64,000 nucleotides of DNA from Nemertoderma westbladi (lineage: Eukaryota > Xenacoelomorpha > Nemertodermatida > Nemertodermatidae): NCBI GenBank assembly GCA_032718475.1, contig JAUCBJ010003156.1:27489-91488 (forward strand), read 5' to 3'. The translations under genes were made by a program, and so were the position numbers. Position 1 is the stretch's first letter. Each line of letters begins with the position of its first letter. Of this stretch, positions 26,506-37,000 are shown in pieces. The notes under the pieces are model-generated. The model was given only the letters and a program-made list of their open reading frames with translations. It was not told the origin of the DNA and did not search any database.

Positions 26506-27378
26506 AAGCCCAACAACAAACCAATAAAGGCTTACGGGAGAATTACCAACACACTCCCGTAATGTAATAATCCTATGTGCTACTAAATAGCACTTCAATA
26601 GTTTTTTAATCCATTTCTGAGTTGTACATTTTAGAAATTAGGAAATTTAGAAAAACTATTTGCATTTGCATTTATTATAAAACTATTTTCTAAACTATTT
26701 CCATTTCCATTTATTATAAAACTACTTTATAAACTGTTTGCATATTTTACTGTGGATCCCAAACACCTCCAATTTGATTAGATGACCCATGGGATACTAA
26801 ATATTATCGAATAAATATCAATTTAGTATTCCATGGATCCATATACGAACTTATTAAACAAGGGGGGGGGGGGGGGGGGGGGGGGCAAAGAAGTCAAGCC
26901 AACACCATAGTATATTGTTCCAAAATACAACACCATATTTTTTTCAATTTTTTTAAATATTTTGCGAATTTTGTTCCAAGTTTTTATTTTGGATATTTTT
27001 GATCTTCTATTTACCAGTTTTAGCGGCACAGTAGGCTGCAATTTTCTTGGAGTGTTTAAACAATCATTTTATTTGTAATAATTGGAAAATATTATATTTT
27101 AATCATTGTAATTAAATATCAGTTTTGACCAGACCCAATCATCATAGCTCACCATCTGTGGAGCGGCAGAAAGACTGACATTGACCGGGCAAGACAATAA
27201 GCAGAGTAGTAGTACAACATACAGTATATATATATTAAGAGATGTGGGGGGGGGGGGGGGGGTGGGGGAGTGAGATACCCCCCCCCCCCCCCTCCCAGTT
27301 TTTTTAATATGTAAACAAAAGTGTGAAAAAATATTTTCAAAAATTGACTTGAAAAAATTATAACTCGACTATATAACT
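26506..27378. other. AT-rich region with poly-G tract and G/C foldback
   Basis: No gene is recognised. A run of 24 G lies at 26862-26885. A short element near 26640-26740 repeats tttgcatttgcatttattataaaac-like words. The foldback at 27246-27296 is listed separately. Confidence 0.5.
27246..27296. repeat. Poly-G / poly-C foldback
   Basis: A run of 17 G, then TGGGGG, a short spacer agtgagata, then 15 C and TCCC. The two halves are inverted complements and could form a G:C-only hairpin on a loop of about 10 bases. Confidence 0.85.
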
Positions 27379-27382
27379 CGAC

Positions 27383-28153
27383 CCTACTATTATAGTGTAC
27401 CGCCCTACTACTGTAGTGTACCGCCCTACTACTGTAGTGTACCGCCCTACTATTATAGTGTACCGCCCTACTACTGTAGTGTACCGCCCTACTACTGTAG
27501 TGTACCGCCCTACTACTGTACCGAGATACAGTAGTTGGGAATAGGCCTACTGTAGTGTACCTCCCTACTATTATAGTGTACCGCCCTACTACTGTAGTGT
27601 ACCGCCCTACTACTGTAGTGTACCGCCCTACTACTGTAGTGTACCGCCCTACTACTGTAGTGTACCGCCCTACTACTGAAGTGTACCGCCCTACAACTGT
27701 ACCGAGATACAGTAGTTGGGAATAGGCCTACTGTAGTGTACCGCCCTACTACTGTAGTGTACCGCCCTACTACTGTAGTGTACCGCCCTACAACTGTACC
27801 GAGATACAGTAGTTTGAATAGGCCTACTGTAGTGTACCGCCCTACAACTGTACCGATATACATACAGTAGTTGGGAATAGGCCTACTGTAGTGTACCGCC
27901 CTACTATTATAGTGTACCGCCCTACTACTGTAGTGTACCGCCCTACTACTGAAGTGTACCGCCCTACAACTGTACCGAGATACAGTAGTTTGAATAGGCC
28001 TACTGTAGTGTACCGCCCTTCAACTGTACCGAGATACAGTAGTTTGAATAGGCCTACTGTAGTGTACCGCCCTTCAACTGTACCGAGATACAGTAGTTGG
28101 GAATATGCCTACTGTAGTGTACCGCCCTACAACTGTACCGAGATACAGTAGTT
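27383..28153. repeat. 21-bp composite tandem repeat
   Basis: A basic 21-bp unit (tagtgtaccgccctactact and relatives), interspersed with a longer unit carrying ctgtaccgagatacag (a hairpin, ctgta/tacag) and aataggcctactgtag. Frames stay open on both strands (VYRPTT and SSRAVHY repeats) because 21 is a multiple of three. Nothing else suggests coding. Confidence 0.9.
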
Positions 28154-30816
28154 ACCTTCAAAGTTTAAATCTTTCCACGCAAAACTGTCTTTGTGGTCTG
28201 GTTGTTTAATCTGACATGAACGAAGCACACCATAGGCCTAGAGCTAAAATTGTCATTATAAGGGTTGTGATTGCACCATGCACATGTCCGAGGACGAAAT
28301 AATAGTTACAAGTACGAAATATCCGATGTAAATTTGTATAAAATAACAAATAACAGTTCAATAAAGATAGATAGCACTATAATATAATGTTTGGAACAAT
28401 TTTAGTCAATTGGTTAATTTTCGTAAATTTTGGAACAAAGTTAGGAATTATTTATATGTTTCATATCAATGTAATATACAAGTATTTATTTACTGGCGTT
28501 ACTATAATGGTGACTGTAACAAATTATACAAAATCCTTTGCAAGTCTTGCAAACGTAAAGAATGCCTCTTTGGATTTAAACAAACCAACAAATACAATTC
28601 TAATATAACAATAAAAATTTAATATAACAATTTTAATGTTTCAGATAAAATAGTATTTTTGATAAAAACCCTTCCAACTCGAGTAAAACTCAATGTACTC
28701 AGAAATAATAGTTGGAAAAATCGCTGACAATAAGCTTTTCTATATATTTACGCATCGGAGGATTCATGATGCACTGATGTAAAAATATATAGACAATAGA
28801 CAGACCTGTACAATATAACTCTGCCCCAGTGAGTATATTGTCGGTTAGATGAATCAACAGTCACAAATATATGGTAATAAAGAGTTCGAATAAAACTATA
28901 TTGCCGCTTTTATTCTGTGATCATTAAATACTAAATACGACTACAGGCAATACTACAGTACACAATACAGTTCACAATGTAAATTTAGAATCAAATTAGG
29001 TGCCAAGTTTCGAAAATATTTGAAATAATGTGAATATAATCATATAAGTCAACAGTCAGATATATAATAATAAAACCGCCTGGATTTTCTGGATACAACA
29101 TACAGTACTACAATACAGTATACAGTAGGCCTATACTAGCTAGCCATTTGGAGCAATACTTCCAATAATGTAATAAAACCACTACGGGTAAGAGTAAATA
29201 AAATTTTGAGAGCAATTACATAGCCAAGCTACCGACAAGCATCCTCCAAACCGTTGTATAAGACTTTAAACAATTCACCCTATCGAGAGTTTATATTAAT
29301 TAGAAGTATCAAAAATCATGCACGATGTCTATCACAACAACCGAATATTTAATCAAGAGGCATTTAAATCATCACTTATTAGGGCTGACACCATTCACTC
29401 TCATAACACAAGACGTGCTGCCGCTGGTGCTTTTTTATCACCTCAAAACGTATCATAGTAAGCCAAAGGTCACTAGAATACCAAAGAACTTTACTTTGGG
29501 ACTCCATACCGACTAACTTAAAAAATGTCAAACATAAAGGTATTATCGTTAAAAATTAAAATCCTTTTTACTTAATTCGATCTAAGCTCACCTGTTGTTT
29601 CACCTAATAAAATTGTATATTTGACATTTTGTTCTTGCATGGTTAATATACTACTAGGATCGACATTGCAGCTGTCAAGGCTTTTACGGGAGGCTGACCT
29701 ACATTCGCCGTTACGAGTCTGTCTGTAACTGTGGTATCAAGTGCCTTGGGTACCTGCCGCACAGCAGGAACACTCACGAAAGTATGTGTATATATATATA
29801 TATTATCTAATATAGAAATTACATTAAATTATATTTTCTCAAAAAATATATATAAACCACTCAGTCACTTAAAAATCGCTACTATTTTCTGAAAATTTTC
29901 GGGTTTAACGCAACTCAGTATTGTTCTCAAAAGGTTTTCCTCAATTTTAAAATAATTATGGAAAAATATTATTATTTAATAAAATATTATTTATTATCTA
30001 ATATATATATCTGAACTGAATGTACAACCAATTACTGTAAGTATAAAGCTTTGGCACTTATAAACTGCTTCAAGGGAGTAAAATGACAGTTACGTGTAAA
30101 CCGTTCCGTTATATTGTGTTGTTGGCGAGTAAATGTACGTGTGACTTACATATATTACAGGTAGGACACTATGTTTTACTTAGTGCGTGGTAAGCGCACA
30201 GTTCACTCGTGCTGCATACATAGTGTCAATGGATGTCAGTTGCCAGTTGGGGAATAATATTGCAGTACTATGGACGCACACACTCGCACTAAAATTAACC
30301 GAATCTATTACAGACAGGGCGCAGTCAGCACTAACTGTGTGGAAATCGAGTTGGTTTGATCTCTGGTCTTGTATATTCATCAACAATAGTAAAGCAATAA
30401 TAGTAAACTGTTATAATGCAATAATATTAATGCAAGTTAATAATGTAATACAGCAAGATGTTAAAATGCATGCAGCAAGGTGAAATATCACGAGTCCTGC
30501 AAGTTACATGACTCGTAACAGGCTTAATATGATGTTAGGTTATACCTGGAAATACTGGGATGAACATCGACTATATAAGCAAGCAATACTGCAAAAATAC
30601 AACAGCCAATAGGGCATAAGAATACCTTTACCGGTAGTTACCAATGAGAGTTCAGCACTACCATAACTGCTGCTAGGCAACATATAAACAAGGTTCACGG
30701 TGGTATACACTATGAGTTAGGCATAAATATCATACGCACAGAAATTGAATGATTCTCTGATAAAAATATAAGATTTCGATATACAGTTAGCGTGTGCAGC
30801 AAAAGCAGCTGCATTT
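28154..30816. other. AT-rich intergenic region, no recognised gene
   Basis: The open frames at 28387-28622, 29325-29516 and 30180-30483 show no family motif, and overlapping frames are open on both strands, so they are probably chance. A foldback-like stretch lies at about 28739-28791 (ctatatatttac with gtaaaaatatatag). A GC-richer island at 29660-29780, followed by a TA microsatellite, is reported under findings. Confidence 0.5.
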
Positions 30817-32265
30817 TTAAGAATGCTGTGCCGGCTTGTCGACAAAATTGTGCCGCCACAACTCCCTATCACCCATGACATTTGCTAGATCATCCGCATC
30901 TTCAAGGCCGGTGACCTTTAAGATGCGTCTCAAGAAAATCATGGGCTGTCCACCATGCTTATTCACCCCATGAGGCTGCCAAAGCACAAGATTATGCACT
31001 GGCTTGTCCTCACGGCGAAAGCAATGTCATGCAAAGCGGAGGCAGCTTTGTTCTAGTGATAATCTCGTGAGAACCAATGAGACACCTCCAATGTTACATA
31101 GTGTCTGGTTGGAGATGTGTGCATTGTACTTGACACAGTGAACCCGGCGTAGAGGAGTACTGAAACTACTGCTGCTCTAAATAATCGGACCTTAAGTTTC
31201 CGATTAATTCTCTGAGACTTCCAAATCCTGGAAAGCCTATTCAAGGCTGCCCTTGCCTTTCCCTTACGTATTCGAAGGTCCTCACCTGACTTCCGGATCC
31301 ATAATACCAGGTAACAGAAGTCGTCCACATGCTCAAGCATACCATCCTTTGAGCTTATGCTCATCCGGTCAGAGACTTGCTGAGGACTTTCAAAGTTAAC
31401 TGTCAAAATTTTGATCTTTTTTGAGATAATAAAAAGACCAACACTAGAAGCAGCCTGTTCTAATGAGCTGAGGAGCCGTTGGGCTCCCTCTTGTGATTCT
31501 GAGAGTACTCCTAAGTCATCAGCAAAGTCTAGATCAGTTAGGTACTTGGCAGGATTTCCTCGACTTCTGGAGCCAGTAGGTGGTGTTACCATCACCCCAT
31601 CATCATTATGATGATCTAAGGACATGCGTAGAACATAGTCAACCACAATTATGAACAAGAATGGCGCAAGGATGTCTCCTTGGAGGACTCCCCATAATAC
31701 TTCAAATGGTTCTGTGTCACCATCAACAGTAGACACAAATGTTGTCGAACCATCGTACACTGATCTGATTGCTGCGATAATCTTTCTTTTTTGATAGCTC
31801 TTCAACTATCCTTCTAAGTGCCAAAATGGGCTCCATGGTCCCACGACCTTTACGGAACCCATTCTGTTTTCCACGGAGCAGTCTCTCAATGGGATCCCTG
31901 ATGCGATTTAATAGAATTCTATTGTATAGCTTTGCAGCAATCGAGATCAATGAGATTCCTCGAAAATAATCATAGAGTGTTAGGTTACCCTTCTTGGGAA
32001 CTGGCACCAACTTATTTGTTTTTATTTCTTGTGGGACTCTTGTTGTTCTGTACATGTCTACTATGATGGGATAGATGAGCTTTAAACACTCAGGTATTCT
32101 AAAGACCTCAAGGGGAACACCATCTACTCCACTGCACGATTGGCCTTAATGCTCTTTGCAGCAGCCTTCACTTCTGCAAAGGAGATATCGCCAATGGGAA
32201 TATCTGGGAGTACAGACTCAGACACTTTTACTTCTATAAAGTTATCAGGCAATACATTGTCATGG
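30817..32265 (-). mobile_element. LINE (non-LTR retrotransposon) reverse transcriptase fragment, decayed
   Basis: On the minus strand, reverse-transcriptase motifs appear in order across frameshifts: KLVPVPKKGNLTLYDYFRGI and KLYNRILLNRI (about 32000-31890), QNGFRKGRGTMEPILALRRI, then VLQGDILAPFLFI (about 31690), the catalytic-site block DLDFADDLGVL (about 31530), the DDFCYLVLWIRKSGEDLRIR region, and a C-terminal block LVLWQPHGVNKHGGQP and MGDRELWRHNFVDKPAQ ending at 30817. Compared with the copy at 818-1890, about 25 residues are missing between VLLYAG and FTVSSTMHTSP (near 31150), an internal deletion. It is broken by frameshifts and not functional. It lies just 3' of the LRRC72-like gene in the same orientation. 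Confidence 0.9.
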
Positions 32266-34037
32266 TGTGTCGTGTTGTTGTCATTTGGTTAATATAAATG
32301 TGGTTAATATATAGGCTACTTAATTTTTCGACCGCACGAGATCAACTTTATCCAAGTCATTATTTTGTAGAATCTCCTTGAAGGAAGCGATTTCAAATGG
32401 AAGCCTCTTCTCCGAGTCATCCTTTAATACAGGCCAATTATATTTAATTCTTCTAAGTTATTTACAATTACTGTTACCTTTAAGTAAAAGCATCCCTACA
32501 TTACCACGGTTGGCCAATGCTTGGCCACGCAGTGGTTCGACCGGAGAAACTGGCGACTTCTCTCTTAGCCATTATGATCCCTTGTTTGTTCGGAGAGCCA
32601 TGCTTTGTTTTTAAGCACATTCAATGCTACACTGTTCTAGCTTGTACGGAAACTTTCTGTTTGAAATGTATAAATTTGTTGTCGGATGCTTGAATGCGGT
32701 GCCCTTAACCCTATTTGACCCGAGGGGGGGGGGGGGGTAATTTTAGAAATTTTTTGTAAATCATCTGTATCTTTGAGTCAGGTTTGTTGGGAAAACCGAG
32801 ATTTAGTGACTTTTTCTAAAATTTCTTGAGCTATCCAACAGAGCAAATGCCATCCATTTACATGGCTATGTTAGTGTTCGTGCTGTGGTCCCTTTGTGAC
32901 ACCCATACCAATCGCCAGTATTTTTACTAAAATTCATTTATTTGCGGTAGATAGATGTTTTTTTTGGATGCTCATCACGATTATAGAACACAAATATTAA
33001 ATTCGAGAAAATTTTGGGTAATTTTGAATGTGCCCTCTGAGTCGCGAAAAAGTACCTTGTTGATTAGGGCATTTTTGGATACGTGTCAATACGCGGCACG
33101 GAAAATACAAGTAGCACAAATTTGATAATCAAACATCATTACCAAATCATCCTGATTTTAAGACCTGGGTTTTCTCGGACAATATTAATATACTAATAAA
33201 TCACTAATAAATACTAAATCGGACAATACTAATATCAATATGACACTCAAAAATATCGTATGTCCATCCAAATTCAATTTTTGCCGTTTGAAATTGTTAA
33301 TGCTACTTAATGAAAAAATAAATGAAACACTCTTTACTACTCAAATAGTGACTGAACTCGTTGATTATTTAAGACTTTAACTGGATCGGCCCCGTAGAAC
33401 GGCTGAGATGCTCTCCGATTGTGGGTGGCGGACAGGCGATCGTTCTGGATATGCCTTAACACTATTTTAAACTTTAAATGTAAATATTTGTATTATTTGT
33501 ACGGCTCGATATATAGTGGGTTTTGTTTTGCTCCGCTTTTGAGTGTTTTTTAAGGTGACGATATCTAATCTCAATGTTTACCGAGTACAGGTGGAGGTAA
33601 AAGAACCCAACTCCCAAGGTTTAACTCTTTATGTAATAAATATAGTAAATCATAATACCGTAAGTATAATAAATATGCTATTGCAAGAATATAAGTAGCG
33701 ATACTTGGAACATTTTGATGAAGTGGTTCACTATTATTATTTCATATAACCTCCGGAATACGGAATAGTATTATGTTCATTTGAAACGGATTGTTATGAC
33801 TTGAGGAGGCACTACAGCAGTGTCGGCCATATTTCGTCTGGTTTCGCAATCTGGAACGATGGACCAATCAAACCGCGTATATTCCCGTGTGGAACGTTTG
33901 TTGGCGTTCTGAGCTGTCAAAGTTTTCAAACTCAGAGATTTTGATTCACTAACTTCCCTGATAAAGAATCAAGTAAAATGATATATGTGATTAAAAAAAA
34001 GAGTAATTAAAGTATATTAGTATATAACAGTGGGCTT
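32266..34037. other. LRRC72-like exon 6 and left part of intron 5
   Basis: Apart from exon 6, no gene is recognised. There is a run of 14 G at 32724-32737. GC-richer islands lie at about 33390-33450 (ccccgtagaacggctgagatg) and 33810-33920 (including gaccaatcaaacc). Their nature is unknown; old transposon pieces are possible. Confidence 0.4.
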
Positions 34038-37000
34038 ACAGTCTTCCCGTGTGACACGGTTCTTCCGTGTGACACGGTTCTTCCGTGTGACACGGTTCTT
34101 CCGTGTGCACGGTTCTTCCGTGTGACAAGGTTCTTCAGTGTGCACGGTTCTTCCGTGTGACACGGTTCTTCCGTGTGACACGGTTCTTCCGTGTGCACGG
34201 TATTCCGTGTGCACGGTTCTTCCGTGTGACAAGGTTCTTCCGTGTGCACGGTTCTTCCGTGTGCACGGTTCTTCCGTGTGACAAGGGTCTTCGGTGTGCA
34301 CGGTTCTTCCGTGAGACTCGGTTCTTCCGTGTGACACGGTTCTTCCATGTGACACGGTTCGTCCGTGTGACACGGTTCTTCCGTGTGACACGGTTATTCC
34401 GTGTGACACGGTTCTTCCGTGTGACACGGTTCTTCCGTGTGCACGGTTCTTCCGTGTGACAAGGTTCTTCCGTGTGCACGGTTCTTCCGTGTGACAAGGT
34501 TCTTCCGTGTGCACGGTTCTTCCGTGTGACACGGTTCTTCCGTGTGACACGGTTCTTCCGTGTGACACGGTTCTTCCGTGTGACACGGTTCTTCCGTGTG
34601 ACACGGTTCTTCTGTGTGACACGGTTCTTCCGTGTGACACGGTTCTTCCGTGTGACACGGTTCTTCCGTGTGCCACGGTTCTTCCGTGTGCACGGTTCTT
34701 CCGTGTGACACGGTTCTTCCGTGTGCACGGTTCTTCCGTGTGACAAGGTTCTTCCGTGTGCACGGTTCTTCCGTGTGACACGGTTCTTCGTGTGCACGGT
34801 TCTTCTGTGTGTACGGTTCTTCCGTATGCACGGTTCTTCTGTGTGACAAGGTTCTTCCGTGTGACAAGGTTCTCCCGTGTGCTCGGTTCTTCCGTGTGAC
34901 ACGGTTCTTCCGTGTGACAAGGTGCTTCCGTGTGCACGGTTCTTCCGTGTGACAAGGTTCTTCCGTGTAACACGGTTCTTCCATGTGACACGGTTCTTCC
35001 GTGTGACACGGTTCTTCCATGTGACACGGTTCTTCCGTGTGACACGGTTCTTCCGTGTGCACGGTTCTTCCGTGTGACAAGGTTCTTCCGTGTGCACGGT
35101 TCTTCCGTGTGACAAGGTTCTTCCGTGTGCACGGTTCTTCCGTGTGACACGGTTCTTTCGTGTGCACGGTTCTTCCGTGTGACACGGTTCTTCCGTGTGA
35201 CACGGTTCTTCCGTGTGACACGGTTCTTCCGTGTGACACGGTTCTTCCGTATGACACGGTTCTTCCGTGTGACAATGTTCTTCCGTGTGACATGGTTCTT
35301 CCATGTGCTCGGTTCTTCCGTGTGACACGGTTCTTCCGTGTGACAAGGTTCTTCCGTGTGTTCGGTTCTTCCGTGTGACACGGTTCTTCCGTGTGCACGG
35401 TTCTTCGGTGTGACAAGGTTTTTCCGTGTGACAAGGTTCTCCCGTATGCTCGGTTCTTCCGTGTGACACGGTTCTTCCGTGTGAAGGTTCTTCCGTGTGC
35501 TCGGTTCTTCCGTGTGACACGGTGCTTCCGTGTGCACGGTTCTTCCGTGTGACAAGGTTCTTCCATGTGACACGGTTCTTCCATGTGACACGGTTCTTCC
35601 GTGTGACACGGTTCTTCCGTGTGCACGGTTCTTCCGTGTGACAAGGTTCTTCCGTGTGCACGGTACTTCCGTGTGACAAGGCTCTTCCGTGTGTACGGTT
35701 CTTCCGTGTGACACGGTTCTTCCGTGTGACACGGTTCTTTCGTGTGCACGGTTCTTCCGTGTGACACGGTTCTTCCGTGTGACACGGTTCTTCCGTGTGA
35801 CACGGTTCTTCCGTATGACACGGTTCTTCCGTGTGACAATGTTCTTCCGTGTGACAAGGTTCTTCCATGTGCTCGGTTCTTCCGTGTGACACGGTTCTTC
35901 CGTGTGACAAGGTTCTTCCGTGTGACACGGTTCTTCCGTGTGACACGGTTCTTCCGTGTGATACGGTTCTTCCGTGTGACACGGTTCTTCCGTATGACAC
36001 GGTTCTTCCGTGTGACAATGTTCTTCCGTGTGACAAGGTTCTTCCATGTGCTCGGTTCTTCCGTGTGACACGGTTCTTCCGTGTGACAAGGTTCTTCCGT
36101 GTGTTCGGTTCTTCCGTGTGACACGGTTCTTCCGTGTGACAAGGTTCTTCCGTGTGCACGGTTCTTCCGTGTGACAAGGTTCTTCCGTGTGACACGGTTC
36201 TTCCGTGTGACACGGTTCTTCCGTGTGACACGGTTCTTCCGTGTGACACGGTTCTTCCGTGTGACACGGTTCTTCCGTGTGACACGGTTCTTCCGTGTGA
36301 CACGGTTCTTCCGTGTGACAAGGTTCTTCCGTGTGCACGGTTCTTCCGTGTGACAAGGTTCTTCCGTGCGCTCGGTTCTTCCGTGTGACACGTTTCTTCC
36401 GTGTGACACGTTTCTTCCGTGTGACACGTTTCTTCCGTGTGACACGGTTCTTCCGTGTGACACGGTTCTTCCGTGTTACACGGTTCCTCCGTATGACACG
36501 GATCATTAACATGTTAAAAATTGGTATGTGAAGATGACACTAAGTAATGCCGATGTGGACCTAACTAAATATAAGGGTTCGCAAAATGTGAGCCGAAGCC
36601 CCAAAACGTTATACAGACAGATTGAGTGCAGTTCATTAGGGCGGGGGGGGGGGGTTCCTTCGTTTACGGACCTGATTATTCTAAGGGCCTACTTATAATG
36701 CATTCCTACGACTCACCGTTTTTGTTTGAATTGGAAACCAGGCGGGTTTGGACATGTCTGGGGCGGCGACTCAACAACTCGATTTCCGAACCCGATTGTC
36801 CGCTGTAGATTGGCCGTGTGCTCGTCGAATAAAGTCATAGCCTCTTTCCTTTCATGTAATTGAATTTCTGTAGATTTATTTATTAGAGATTTATTTATTA
36901 TAGAGACTTGTTACACAACTAATTATATTGTTACACTTGCGTTACACAATTAGCTCATACAAATACATGGTTAAGGGCGTCGCTACTTTGTTGTACGAAT

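Noticed and set aside
27513-28151. VYRPTT / SSRAVHY repeat proteins
   Set aside because: Frames on both strands stay open only because the repeat unit is 21 bp and stop-free.
28387-28622. Two overlapping AT-rich plus-strand frames
   Set aside because: No recognisable motif; the two frames overlap almost completely.
30180-30483. Overlapping open frames on both strands
   Set aside because: No domain, no splice context, and similar lengths on both strands suggest chance.
32378-32614. Plus-strand frame containing HYDPLFVRRAML, vaguely like part of the LRRC72 tail
   Set aside because: It lies on the opposite strand to the gene and overlaps exon 6 antisense. The resemblance is short and probably chance.
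34017-36512. 831-codon (and other) open frames as genes
   Set aside because: All three minus-strand frames are open because the 17/18-bp unit lacks stops, and the array lies inside an intron.
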